Part shown: positions 1 to 8,644 of the stretch, in pieces
How the letters are laid out: each line of letters starts with the position of its first letter
Numbering within the stretch: position 1 is the first letter of the stretch
Assembly (NCBI GenBank): GCA_905221605.1
Contig: CAJNDS010002746.1
Location: forward strand, 129,389-193,388
Reading direction: 5' to 3'
Origin: Symbiodinium natans
Lineage: Eukaryota > Sar > Dinophyceae > Suessiales > Symbiodiniaceae
DNA: 64,000 bases
The notes under the pieces: model-generated
The model's input: only the letters and a program-made list of their open reading frames with translations
Told to the model about the DNA's origin: nothing
Databases searched by the model: none
Program-made: the position numbers and the translations under genes

Positions 1-555
1 GAACCTGCCTTGAAACCCCTAAAACCCTCCCTGGGACCCTTTGTGGGACTTTGCTGGGACCCCCCTGGACCCTTCTGGGACCCCTGAAACCCCTTTGCCA
101 ACTTCAAGTAAACCCCCTGAAACCTTTCTGGAACTTTCCCGCCTGGACACCCTGCTGCACCCTCAAAATGTCCCCAAAATTGCTGCATTTCTGGTTTTTT
201 GTGGCCCCACTGATCGCGACCCCTCCCCCCCAACGCTGGGACCTTCCTGCGACCCTTGTAGCAACCTCCCGAATTCTTCTGGGACCCCCTCCCTGCTTGG
301 GACTCGCCTGCAATGTTCTGTTTTAGCATCGAAAAGCAGGGGCCGGCCGAGGCCCCCTGCTACCCCCGACCGTTTTTGCTGCCCTTTCAAGCCCGAAAAT
401 GTGGGTTTTTGGTATTGCCATTGACGGTTTTGGGCACCTTCCATTTTACTTCCAAGAAGCCTACGAGCCACTGACAGGCTCCATGAAGCTCGGGAGACCC
501 CGCCTTGCTCTTTCTCTGCAAAAAGCAAGAAAGCCCCCCTTGAGGGGGGTTTGGG
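1..555. repeat. C-rich degenerate repeat region, no gene
   Basis: The left edge is built of imperfect ctgggaccc/cccctgaaacccc-like units that fade into C-rich sequence. Open frames exist on both strands over the same bases, which is what low-complexity C/G-rich DNA gives, and none has recognisable protein features. A short CCCTAAA block follows at about 562-575. Confidence 0.55.
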
Positions 556-668
556 GGGTGAACCCTAAACCCTAAATGAGAATAGTTTGGGTGGTTGGGG
601 TGGGACTACATGCTAATGCAAGCGAGCGGCCCGGGTGCTTTTAGCACCAGTGAGCTTCCCTTCTACAC

Positions 669-719
669 ACCCTAAACCCTAAACCCTAAACCCTAAACCC
701 TAAACCCTAAACCCTAAAC
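669..719 (-). repeat. Telomere-like array, about 7 units CCCTAAA
   Basis: This is an essentially perfect CCCTAAA run that ends abruptly against a GC-rich segment. Confidence 0.95.
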
Positions 720-870
720 TGGACCGAGCCGCGGGCGCTGCGATAAGCAGCGGCGAGCGATACCGCGTGGCGACAGGCCCGCGGACGAGCCCGTTGCGCG
801 CGGTGAGCGCGGCCCACGCCTAGAAGGGTTTAACCCGCGTGCCAGCGTCAGTCTGGCTCCAAAGAGAATT
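720..870 (+). other. GC-rich single-copy island, possible exon
   Basis: The segment is much richer in GC than its neighbours. One plus-strand frame (from about 722 to 806) is open with GC-ending codons and stops just before a good 5' splice motif, GCG|GTGAGC, near 806-812. No upstream AG acceptor is visible because the segment abuts a CCCTAAA array. It could equally be a structured repeat fragment; no family was recognised. Confidence 0.2.
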
Positions 871-917
871 ACCCTAAACCTTAGGTTTTTAGTGACCCCG
901 CACTGGTGCGTCCTCCC

Positions 918-1535
918 CTAAGATTCCAGGGGGGCCCTAGCTCTGGACCATTTCTGAGCTTTTTTGGGCTCCTCCCTGAGCCTTTTTGGGCTCCTCCCGG
1001 GCTTTGCCTGGATTATTTGTGAGAGTCGGACTGGGCCATTTTTGGGCAGGCCCGGACCATTTCTGAGCCTATCTAGCCTTTTTGGGCTTCTCCCGGCCAT
1101 TGCTGAGCCTTTCTGTTCTTCCCGGACCATTTCTGAGCCTGTTTGGGCGGAGCCCGGACCATTTCTGAGCCCCGGACCGTTTCCCGGACCATTTTTGCGC
1201 CTTTTTTTTGAGCTCTTCCCGGACCATTTCTGAGCCCTCCCGGACCATTTCTGAGCCTTTTTGAGCTCCTCCCGGATCATTTCTGAGCATTTTTTGACCT
1301 TCGCCCGGACCATTTCTGAGCTTTTTCCCGGACCATTTCTGAGCCTTTTTTGAGCTCTTCCGGACCATTTCTGAGCCATTTCTGAGCTTTTTTGGGTTTA
1401 CCCCACCATCTTATGGACCATTTCTGAGCTTTTTGGGCTTCTGCCGGACCAGTTCTGAGCCTTTTTGGGCCTCCCGGACTGTTTGAGCCTTTTTGGGCTT
1501 CTCCGGATCATTAATAAACCATTTTTGGGCTGTTT
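918..1535. repeat. Minisatellite, about 34 bp unit
   Basis: Tandem imperfect copies of a unit built from CCCGGACCATTTCTGAGC followed by TTTTTGGGCTCCT. About 15 copies are present with indels. Overlapping open frames on both strands, rich in Lys, Gly and Ser on the minus strand, are repeat artefacts and are not called as genes. Confidence 0.9.
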
Positions 1536-1540
1536 TGGGC

Positions 1541-2055
1541 CCAAGCCCTCCCCAATCGTAGAGATGGTGCAGGACCAAAAACCAAAGGGAGCCCAAGGCA
1601 TAAACCTATGGGTCTTGTAAGCCCCGTATAAGCACCACAACTTGCGAAACACCGGGCAAAAAACGCCGAAACCCGCCAAAAATCTTGTAAGCAAGGTCCA
1701 AGACGTCTTCGGGGCCGCAGAGTGCCACCAGGAAATCCTTTCAGGAAGCCTCCTTTGGCCAGGCCTCCCAAACCCTCCCCAATCGTCTCCCAGGACCAAA
1801 AATCAAAGGGAGCCCAACAGATAAACCTATAAATCTTGTAAGCAGGGTTTCAGGGGGTCCCAGGACAGTCCTTCCAAAACGTCTCCTAAAAGGCCTCCTT
1901 CGGCCAATCCCAGACCCTCCCCAATCGTAGAGAGGGCGCAGGACCAAAAACCAAAGGGAGCCCAAGGCATAAACCTATGGGTCTTGTAAGCCCGGTATAA
2001 GCATCATAATTTGGAAACACCGGGCAAAAAAACCCTAAACCCGCCAAAAAAAGCT
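1541..2055. repeat. Three-copy tandem duplication of a ~140-190 bp unit
   Basis: Copies start near 1541, 1771 and 1914 with the shared core CCCTCCCCAATCG, then AGGACCAAAAA and AAAGGGAGCCCAA. The first and third copies align through an end reading CACCGGGCAAAAAA. The middle copy is shorter and diverges after TCTTGTAAGC. No protein function is apparent. Confidence 0.85.
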
Positions 2056-2276
2056 ATGGATCTTGGGAGGACAGAGAGGCCTTCGCGGGGGGCACCCCAG
2101 GATTTGGTCAAAGGCGGCCCGTAGCGCCCCCTCCCACTACTGTACTTACACACGATATTATAAAACCCTAAACCCGCCCAAGGTTGAGATGTGGGTGGGT
2201 GGGTTGGGAGAGCGCGTTGAACCTGGGCGCACACCACAACACACATCCCGCGTGGTGGTGCGCGCGGAACCTTAGC
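2056..2276. other. Low-copy segment, no recognised gene
   Basis: Contains one short CCCTAAA seed near 2164 and purine/pyrimidine-rich flanks. Open frames on both strands are short and not recognisable. Confidence 0.4.
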
Positions 2277-2400
2277 AAACCCTAAACCCTAAACCCTAAA
2301 CCCTAAACCCTAAACCCTAAACCCTAAACCCTAAACCCTAAACCCTAAACCCTAAACCCTAAACCCTAAACCCTAAACCCTAAACCCTAAACCCTAAACC
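2277..2400 (-). repeat. Telomere-like array, about 17 perfect CCCTAAA units
   Basis: One of the longest perfect arrays. It is preceded by a GC-rich segment and followed directly by low-copy sequence. Confidence 0.97.
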
Positions 2401-2483
2401 TACCAGCTGGGCGGCGCGAGCCGGTCTTGATCCTCTAAGCCCGTGCCAGTAATCGACACCTGCAGCTGTGATCACTTCAGATT

Positions 2484-2664
2484 CTACTACCTGCTGAAGA
2501 ACCCTGAAGAACCCCCCCCCCCCCAAAAAAAAGATAAAGAATAGCAATCCTTACATTGCCCCTACATAAGGAATATATATATATATATATATAGATATTA
2601 CTATTATTCTTATTGTTATTATTATTAGGATTATTATTATGGTGCATTTCTGAAGCAAATGGTA
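2484..2664. mobile_element. MITE-like element, family E (copy 1)
   Basis: The left end reads TACTACCTGCTGAAGAACCC and the right end, reverse-complemented, ACCATTTGCTTCAGAAATGC. Both resemble the family E end ACCATTTGCTTAAGAACCCC seen at 10885, 35376 and 42631. The interior has a C(14)A(8) tract, an (AT)n run at 2573-2593 and ATT-rich DNA. There is no coding capacity. Confidence 0.6.
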
Positions 2665-2756
2665 AGAGTTCAGAGTTTAGGGTTTGGGTCCCAGGGTTCA
2701 GGGCTCGAAGGTTGGGGCTCCTCTGTGTCTGGAAGTTAGCAGCACGAAGCCCTCTG

Positions 2757-2876
2757 AACCCTAAAACCCTAAACCCTAAACCCTAAGCCCTAAACCCTAA
2801 ACCCTAAACCCTAAACCCTAAACACTAAACCCTAAACCCTAACTACCCTAAACCCTAAAGCCCTACCTAAACCCCA
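2757..2876 (-). repeat. Telomere-like array with variants
   Basis: CCCTAAA units interrupted by CCCTAAG, ACTAAA and other substitutions. Confidence 0.9.
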
Positions 2877-2975
2877 AGGTGAAGTGGTGAGGGCTGTGAG
2901 CCTCCTACCAACTCTGAGCTGCAATGGCATGCGTACGAGTGGGCACAAGCCTGGAGGAATGAAGTTAGGGCGTGG

Positions 2976-3022
2976 GGTTTAGGGTTTAGGGTTTAGGGTG
3001 TAGGGTGTAGGGTTTAGTGTTT
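2976..3022 (+). repeat. Telomere-like array with TGTAGGG variants
   Basis: TTTAGGG units switch to TGTAGGG at the right side. Orientation is opposite to the array at 2757. Confidence 0.9.
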
Positions 3023-3068
3023 CAGGGCTTGTAAGCCCTCCACCATATTGATACTGCCTTGCTTACTA

Positions 3069-3173
3069 GGGCGCCAGAAGGAAAAGCCGATCTTGCAGTG
3101 GCTTTGTGCGTTCGTCTGCACTTGTTAAGAGTTGAGATGCAGGCAGAAGTGGTCATCTGCCTATGAACCAGAA
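3069..3173 (+). CDS. Possible terminal exon, unknown protein
   Basis: After the acceptor-like TTACTAG near 3068 a frame of about 33 codons runs to TGA at 3171-3173 with plausible amino-acid composition. No family is recognised. Short open frames are expected by chance in segments this size, so this is weak and rests only on the splice motif and codon look. Confidence 0.15.
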
Positions 3174-3295
3174 ATTCAACGGGGGGAGGGGGGCGGGCGG
3201 CACACACCCGCAACAATTAGGTGGCAACGCTTACTTGTGGAAGACATCTTCTTGAATGCCATGTTAGGCTTCAGGTTTAGGGGTCCACTTTTTCG

Positions 3296-3366
3296 GCGGT
3301 TTAGGGTTTAGGGTTGAGGGTTTAGAGTTTAGGGTTGAGAGTTTAGGGTTTAGGGGTTAGGGTTCG
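3296..3366 (+). repeat. Telomere-like array, degenerate
   Basis: TTTAGGG mixed with TTGAGGG and TTTAGAG units. Confidence 0.88.
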
Positions 3367-3369
3367 TGT

Positions 3370-3472
3370 GTTTAGAACGGGTGGACTTTAACGACAAGTC
3401 AGTGGCTAACCGTTGCCAGGATGGCCCTTACAACCGTCTGAAAAATATTCTGAGTATGATCTTCTTAAGCCA
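3370..3472 (+). CDS. Possible exon preceded by TTTAG acceptor
   Basis: A plus-strand frame of about 34 codons starts just after GTGTTTAG at 3367-3374, a telomere-derived sequence that also resembles a 3' splice site, and runs open into the next CCCTAAA array. Composition looks protein-like, but no family is recognised and the length is within chance. Confidence 0.15.
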
Positions 3473-3473
3473 T

Positions 3474-3603
3474 ACCCTAAACCCTAAACCCTAAACCCTA
3501 AACCCTAAACCCTAAACCCTAAACCCTAAACCCTAAACCCTAAACCCTAAACCCTAATTAAACCCTAAACCCTAATTAAACCCTAAACCCAAAACCCTAA
3601 ACC
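3474..3603 (-). repeat. Telomere-like array with a 14-nt AATTAAACCCTAAA variant
   Basis: About 12 perfect CCCTAAA units, then units carrying an inserted TTAA. Confidence 0.95.
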
Positions 3604-3664
3604 GCCCCCCCAAAGTTTAAGGGGAGGGGGGTTCAGGGAGCCCAAAAACCGATTAGAGAACTTA

Positions 3665-3781
3665 CTTGGAGGTTCATGGGTACTTACAACTCCAATGGCA
3701 ACGTTACTTCTAGCCCCTCCCCAAGTCCCCTAAGTAGGTTTTAGGTACAGTTGGGGTTAGAAGCACCCATGCACCTCCAAG
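3665..3781. mobile_element. MITE-like element, family J (copy 2)
   Basis: The ends are CTTGGAGGTTCATGGGTACT and, reverse-complemented from the right, CTTGGAGGTGCATGGGTGCT. That is a TIR of about 30 nt around an 117 bp body. The same ends occur at 56374-56521. It is non-coding. Confidence 0.8.
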
Positions 3782-3828
3782 TAGGGAAGGCTTAAGCAAT
3801 CTGGCGGGTTGGGGGGGGGGGGGGGAAC

Positions 3829-3935
3829 CCTAAACCCTGAACCCTAGACCATAAACCCTAAACCATAAACCCTAAACCCTAAATCCGAAACCCTAAACCC
3901 TGAACCCTGAACCCTAAACCCTGGGTTTAGGGTTT
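3829..3935 (-). repeat. Telomere-like array with a terminal inversion
   Basis: CCCTAAA, CCATAAA and CCCTGAA units end in the palindrome AAACCCTGGGTTT near 3918-3930. After it two units read TTTAGGG. Confidence 0.88.
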
Positions 3936-3939
3936 CAAA

Positions 3940-4106
3940 TTTAGGTCCCTTGAAGGGCTTGTGCGATGTCTCCAGCCTGCAACTCGCTGTCCATGGCGAT
4001 GCTTGTTTCATGCTGCTGGTAGGGCCCGATGTACACAAGCACACCTCCGGAGCATTACAGCGGATGCAGTTGCACACATGCTCGCAAGCTTCTGCCTTAA
4101 GAGCTC
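3940..4106 (-). other. Low-copy segment with possible minus-strand exon
   Basis: A minus-strand frame of about 35 codons starting after GGAG near 4048 has plausible composition. No domain is recognised, and a second minus frame is also open, so coding status is undecided. Confidence 0.15.
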
Positions 4107-4382
4107 CCTAAACCCTAAACCCTAAACTCTAAACCCTGCTAAACCCTGAACCCTGAACCCTGAACCCTGAACCCTGAACCCCGGTTGCCGCTTGCTATCC
4201 TTTCTTCAACTCTGGGGCAGGTGGGGTAGAACAAAAAAAGTCCAGCAGCGCCGTCCCTTGAGGGTACCCGAGGCATGGCAAGTTCTCCTTGATGGCCACA
4301 CACTGTTCTCACCCAACCCTGAACCCTAAACCCTAAACCCTAAACCCTAAAAATCCTGAACCCTAAACCCTAAACCCTAAAC
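4107..4382 (-). repeat. Two CCCTAAA/CCCTGAA arrays around a 130 bp segment
   Basis: Arrays lie at 4107-4180 (the right half is homogeneous CCCTGAA) and 4318-4382. The intervening segment 4186-4312 is open in one minus frame and has no recognised product. Confidence 0.85.
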
Positions 4383-4479
4383 AGCAAGTTCGGAGGGCCG
4401 AGAATCCTGACCCCTGGACCCTTAAATTCAAAAGACGCCACGCCCGAAGCGCAACTCTCAACTTCTAAAACCAAACGTG

Positions 4480-4552
4480 TAGGGTTTAGGGTTTAGGGTT
4501 TAGGGTTTAGGGTTCAGGGTTCAGGATTTAGGGTTTAGGGTTCAGGGTTTGT
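4480..4552 (+). repeat. Telomere-like array
   Basis: TTTAGGG units with two TTCAGGG variants. Confidence 0.93.
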
Positions 4553-4602
4553 GCAGGGACCCTTTCAAGTTCCACTGGGTACTCATATATTCGAGCTGCA
4601 TG

Positions 4603-4716
4603 CATATGGAGGTTGACGAAAATAAGGGACCCCCAACAATAGACTCCCAAATAGTAGAATCCCCTTTATCACAAGGACCCCAAGAAGGTACGCCCCATTT
4701 CGGAAAATCCCATATG
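4603..4716. mobile_element. MITE-like element, family A (inverted copy)
   Basis: The element runs from CATATGGAGG to the inverted CCCATATG. Its interior matches family A in reverse: AAGGGACCCCC, CAAATAGTAG, GGACCCCAA and CATTTCGGAAAA. Family A copies elsewhere read GGGGTTTCCGAAA, GGTACCTTATTGGGGTCC and TACTATTTGGGGGTCT. It is non-coding. Confidence 0.8.
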
Positions 4717-4885
4717 GGCCGAAAAAAGGCTCTTTTTGCTAGGTTTAGGGTTTAGGGTTTGGGGTTGGGGGTTTAGGGTTCGGGTTTAGAAGTGTGTGGC
4801 CTCCTCTGTATTGCATACCTACAGCGGTTCAGCTCAGAGACGTGACACCTGAAGTGTTTGCTTGTTTGCTTGAGGAGACATAGAT

Positions 4886-4980
4886 GCCATAAACCCTAAA
4901 CCCTAAACCCTAAACCCTAAAGCCCGAAGCCTGAAGCCGGAACCCTAAACCCTAAGCCCTAAACCCTAAACCTCGAAACT
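4886..4980 (-). repeat. Telomere-like array with CCCGAAG/CCTGAAG variants
   Basis: Perfect units give way to a short degenerate stretch and then to CCCTAAG/CCCTAAA. Confidence 0.88.
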
Positions 4981-5039
4981 GCAAGGCCAGGGCAAATGCT
5001 GCAGACTGAGAGGGTTCAGGGTTTAGGGCTTATAATAAT

Positions 5040-5350
5040 TATAAACCCGAAACCCCTTAAGGGCTCATGGCCTGCTTTCACCACGTAGTCTTCCAGGGTC
5101 TCGCAGGTTCGTCCTTCTCAGGGATTAGGGTCTGGGTCTCGGCCCGGGAAAAAACTACACTCAAACCCCAAACCCTGAACCTGTAGTTTAGTGTCCAAAC
5201 CCTTTTCGCATCTGGACGCTGTGAACCCTGGGATCTATAACTGTAATCTCGAAGCCCTTTAGCGCTCATAAGCTCTTAACCCTACAAATCCTCAACCTTG
5301 AGCCCGGAACCCGAAACCCTAGATTTGTGCCCGAACTCCAAAACCCTAGC
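5040..5350. other. Low-copy segment with scattered heptamer seeds
   Basis: Degenerate AACCC seeds occur throughout, plus one copy of the CCTTTTCGCATCTGG edge motif near 5200. A minus-strand frame is open across 5078-5269 but shows no recognised domain. Confidence 0.4.
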
Positions 5351-5353
5351 AGA

Positions 5354-5463
5354 CATATGGAGGGGTTACGACATTGGGGGTACCTTATTGGGCTCCATAT
5401 TTTCAGGGGATCCGAAAATGAGGGGGTCTAATCTAGGGGTCCTTTATTCTCTAAGCCCCCATA
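5354..5463. mobile_element. MITE-like element, family A
   Basis: TIR-like ends are CATATGGAGGGGTTACG and TAAGCCCCCATATA. The core reads GGTACCTTATTGGGCTCC, then GGGGATCC and GGGGTCCTTTATTCTC. Length is about 110 bp and it is non-coding. Confidence 0.8.
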
Positions 5464-5465
5464 TA

Positions 5466-5543
5466 GCCTAAACCCTAGCTGCCCTAAACACTAAACCCTA
5501 AACCCTAAACCCTAAACCCTAAACCCTAAACCCTAAACCCTGA
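5466..5543 (-). repeat. Telomere-like array
   Basis: Ten CCCTAAA units directly abutting the right end of a family A element. Confidence 0.94.
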
Positions 5544-5639
5544 CGTGTAGAGGAGGAGGGGGAGCCTCCGACTTCTCTCTTGCACCAGCACATGTCATAG
5601 AGCCCAGCTCCAGCTGCAGACATCGCCTTGCGTGCCGAG

Positions 5640-5905
5640 GGCTGAGGGTTTAGGGTTTAGGGTTTGGGGTTTAGGGTTTAGGGTTTGGGGTTTAGGGTTT
5701 GGGGTTTAGGGTTTGGGGTTTAGGGTTTAGGGTTTAGGGTTTGGTTATTTTTTTTGCGGTTTAGGGAGGGCTGAGAGAGCTTAGAGAGGCTTAGGGTTTG
5801 ATAAGGAAGGAAAGGGATTCGAACTCTATTCCTTAGGGTCTAGGGTTTAGGGTTTAGGGTTTAGGGTTAGCTTTAGGGGTTTAGGGTTACGCTTTAGGGG
5901 TTTAG
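5640..5905 (+). repeat. Two telomere-like arrays with TTTGGGG and TTAGGGG variants
   Basis: 5640-5745 alternates TTTAGGG with TTTGGGG. 5831-5905 ends in TTTAGGGGTTTAGGGTTACGC units. Between them is a purine-rich segment. Confidence 0.9.
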
Positions 5906-6593
5906 AAGAGCCTATAGGGCGAGGAAGATGAACAATTGGCTTTTTAAAGGGGGGGAGATCATCGCAAGTACCTAAGTCGCCTCGGCAGACTCGGGTTCCT
6001 CTGGGACTCTGAACCCTAAACCCTAAACCCCAAACCCTCAACCCTCAAAACCCTAGACACGAAACCCGAAACCCTTGTCGCCTTCTATGTTCCTGTCCAG
6101 CTTTTGGTTGAGGGACTACCGGCCCCTTGAACCCAAGGCCCAAGACCATATTCAGTAGTCACTACTGAGCCAACCATGAAATTTCTGTACTGGGACACAT
6201 GTTTAGGGTCTAGGGCTTAGGTGTACTACCCTCTCCTGAAAGGTGTCAGAATATTCGGCCCTTGTGGGTCTCAAGTATCCTTCTTCGCCGGAGTAACCCT
6301 AAACGCAAAGCCCTAAACCCTAAACCCTCAACCAAGAAGCGCGGAGAGCTCCGCACAACCCTACACCCTACCCAAATCCTAAACCCTAAACCCTAAACAT
6401 GTGTGTGGGAAACCCCCGAACCGCATATTCGCGAACCCCTCACAAAAACTTGATGTGGTTTGGGCGATCGCAAGAGGATACTTAGACCGTGTTAGGGGAA
6501 CTTTCAACCTGTACATCCGCAGACCCTCAACTGTCAACCCTAAACCTGACGTCTCTTTGTTATAAGGCTCTTAGGGGGCAGGGGGCGGGGGGG

Positions 6594-6650
6594 TTCATGG
6601 GGGTACGTACGCAGGGGACCTGAGGGAAGCTTAGGGAGCCTTAGGGAGTA
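6594..6650. mobile_element. Family G terminal fragment
   Basis: GTTCATGGGGGTACGTAC and the following AGGGGACCTGAGGGAAGC match, in reverse complement, the right end of the element near 60660-60787. This is probably one end of a TIR element cut by a CT-rich tract. Confidence 0.45.
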
Positions 6651-6683
6651 GGTTCCATACCCCTCTCTCTCTCTCTCCCAAAA

Positions 6684-6952
6684 TCCTAAACTCTCTAAAC
6701 TCTCTAAACCCTCTAAACCCTCTAAACCCTCTAAACCCCCTAAACCCCCTAAACCCCCTAAACCCCCTAAACCCCCTAAACCCCCTAAACCCCCTAAACC
6801 CCCTAAACCCCCTAAACCCCCTAAACCCCCTAAACCCCCTAAACCCCTAAACCCCCTAAACCCCCTAAAACCCCTAAACCCCCTAAACCCCCTAAGCCCC
6901 CTAAACCCCCTAAACCCCCTAAACCCCCTAAACCCCCTAAACCCTAAACCGC
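6684..6952 (-). repeat. 9-mer array CCCCCTAAA derived from the heptamer
   Basis: The unit shifts in order from CTCTCTAAA to CCCTCTAAA to about 25 copies of CCCCCTAAA, then back to CCCTAAA. A 9 bp period keeps minus-strand frames open, giving a Gly-Leu-Gly repeat frame across 6540-7154. I treat this as a repeat artefact, not a gene. It follows a (CT)n tract at 6661-6677. Confidence 0.95.
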
Positions 6953-7094
6953 TTGAACCGCCTCCCCTAAGAACCTTATAACTTTGGTCGGGCCCGGCGC
7001 GCCTGTGCATCGGCCATGGGATAGGCGCCTTGCTCCTTGAACTGACCGAGGACTCAAACTGAACTAGCGAGATGATATGGGGGGATGATGCTCC

Positions 7095-7242
7095 CCAAAC
7101 CCTAAACCCTAAACCCCAAACCCTAAACCCTAAACCCCAAACCCCAAACCCCAAACCCTAAACCCTAAACCCTAAACCCTAAACCCTAAACCCTAAACCC
7201 TAAACCCTAAACCCTAAACCCTAAACCCTAAACCCTAAACCC
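7095..7242 (-). repeat. Telomere-like array with CCCCAAA variants
   Basis: The left third alternates CCCTAAA and CCCCAAA; the right two thirds are perfect CCCTAAA. Confidence 0.95.
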
Positions 7243-7367
7243 ATTCCGGTCGCCGCAGCAAGGTTTACGACTGGAACGAAGGGGGACATGCGAACCAACT
7301 GGGGAAGGCACGCAAGAAGCCGCGTGGAAGCGGAAGCAGCACTTCGGTGCTCAAGAGCTTGAGACAA

Positions 7368-7520
7368 CATGGGGGAGGGGGGTTTCCGAAATGAGGGTTT
7401 AGAGCTCAGGGTTCAGGGTTGAGGCTTCCGGAATTCGGGGCACCTTGCTGGGGTTCTTATTGTAGGGGCATCGTACTATTTTGGGATCCTGGGGGCCACC
7501 CTGGATCTCTAGAACCCCAC
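7368..7520. mobile_element. MITE-like element, family A, with internal heptamer insert
   Basis: GGGGGTTTCCGAAATGAGGG is followed by about 30 bp of degenerate TTTAGGG/TTCAGGG units and then by a near-repeat of the end (TTCCGGAATTCGGGGCACCTT, 7426-7446). After that the family A body continues as TTATTGTAGGGGCATC and TACTATTTTGGGATCC. Confidence 0.65.
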
Positions 7521-7734
7521 ACCCTTTTGCATCCAGGCCTGCCGGGTAAGAGCATACGCACAAGCTTGGACACAGGAAGATCCAAACCCTAAACCCTAAA
7601 CCTTAAACCCTAAACCCTCAACCCTGTAAAATCCTATAAAGGCCCCAACTCGCTTCTGTCCCGATTCAGAATAAACCCGGAAAACCATTTCTAACCAGGT
7701 TTCCGCCCCCGAAAACAACAAGCACTCCAAAAAC

Positions 7735-7876
7735 CTAAGCCCTAAACCCTAAAACCCTCTTCCCTGACACCCTAACACCCTAACACCCGAACACCCGAAC
7801 ACCCGAACGCCCGAACACCCGAACACCCGAACACCCAAACACCCCAAACCCTAAACCCTAAAACCTAAACCCTAAG
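7735..7876 (-). repeat. Variant array CCCTAACA / CCCGAACA
   Basis: An 8-mer array: CACCCTAA, then homogeneous CACCCGAA units, flanked by CCCTAAA. Confidence 0.9.
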
Positions 7877-7989
7877 CCAAGCGTCCGTCTGGTTGGACAC
7901 TCCGCCGGTCATCATGTCCCACAGCGGGCTCTCTTGCGGAACCTGGGGCGCTGAAAGGAGGCGCGCATGCGCAGTGCGTGTTTATCTGT

Positions 7990-8058
7990 GTTTAGTGTTG
8001 GGTTTAGGGTTTGGGGTGTTAGGGTGTTAGGGTGTTAGGGTGTTAGGCTGTTAGGTTT
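7990..8058 (+). repeat. Variant array TGTTAGGG
   Basis: Four or five homogeneous TGTTAGGG 8-mers follow TTTAGGG. This is the reverse complement of the CACCCTAA variant at 7770. Confidence 0.9.
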
Positions 8059-8072
8059 ATAGGGCTTATCTT

Positions 8073-8204
8073 AGGGTACTTACATGGTCTCATAGTATGG
8101 GCCTTCAATAGGGGACCCCTAAAATACCCCGTATATACCCACACAACTCGAGGGGTCCGCACGTCAGAACCCTTAAACAAGTAAGGGACCATGTATCTAC
8201 CCTT
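8073..8204. mobile_element. MITE-like element, family B
   Basis: Ends are AGGGTACTTACATGGTCTC and, reverse-complemented, AAGGGTAGATACATGGTCCC. The body is 132 bp and non-coding. Other copies are at 18012, 40225 and 61108. Confidence 0.8.
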
Positions 8205-8322
8205 AGGGCTTAGGAAGGGGTTCAGGGCTTAGGGTTTCTTGCCGCCTTGCCTATAGGGCTTATAAACAGGGGTTCAGGGTTTCGGGTTTCTTGCCGCCTT
8301 TACGTATCAATTGGGGTTTTGC

Positions 8323-8451
8323 TTGGTACCCCAGTAACCATATTACAACCCTAAACCCTAAACCCTAAACCCTAAACCCTAAATTGGTTAGTTCATAAGG
8401 GAACCAGAACCAAAAAGAAAAGGGGGAAAAGGGTACCCCTGGGCTGCCAAG
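8323..8451. mobile_element. MITE-like element, family D, carrying a CCCTAAA array
   Basis: Ends are CTTGGTACCCCAGTAACCAT and, reverse-complemented, CTTGGCAGCCCAGGGGTACC. Five CCCTAAA units sit inside at 8346-8384. The body after the array (TTCATAAGGGAACCAGAACC) aligns with 62570-62590, where an array also precedes it. The right end lies directly against the methyltransferase-like fragment at 8452. Confidence 0.75.
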
Positions 8452-8520
8452 TTCGGCCTGCACATCCCTGATGGCTTTGAGCTTTGTCCGGTGCAGGAGG
8501 ATGGTGAACAGCCGTGGTCG
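8452..8520 (-). CDS. C5-cytosine methyltransferase-like fragment, motif VIII region
   Basis: Minus-strand frame of 23 codons reading RPRLFTILLHR then a stretch ending IRDVQAE. In C5-cytosine DNA methyltransferases a Gly-rich turn followed by RxRxF/Y and hydrophobic residues (motif VIII) is diagnostic. It lies just downstream of 8645-8875 on the same strand, separated by a TTTAGGG array, and ends exactly at a family D element. The assignment is by eye; no search was run. Confidence 0.4.
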
Positions 8521-8523
8521 GTG

Positions 8524-8642
8524 TAGGGTTTAGGGTTTAGGGTTTAGGGTTTGGGATTTAGGGTTAGGGTTTAGGGTTTAGGGTTTAGGGTTTAGGGTTT
8601 AGGGTTTAGGGTTTAGGGTTTAGGGTTTAGGGTTTAGGGTTT
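8524..8642 (+). repeat. Telomere-like array splitting a methyltransferase-like frame
   Basis: About 15 TTTAGGG units with one TTTGGGA variant. On the minus (coding) strand it reads CCCTAAA and contains no AG dinucleotide, so it cannot supply its own canonical 3' splice site. Confidence 0.95.
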
Positions 8643-8644
8643 CA

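Noticed and set aside
918-1379. 153-codon minus frame rich in Lys, Ser and Gly
   Set aside because: It lies wholly in the 34 bp minisatellite, and other frames on both strands are open too.
5812-5835. GAGTTCGAATCCC on the minus strand, like a tRNA B box
   Set aside because: The flanking bases do not form a T stem and no A box or acceptor stem is present.
6540-7154. 204-codon minus frame with Gly-Leu-Gly and Arg-Gly-Phe repeats
   Set aside because: It follows the 9-mer CCCCCTAAA array, whose period is a multiple of three; composition is purely repeat-derived.
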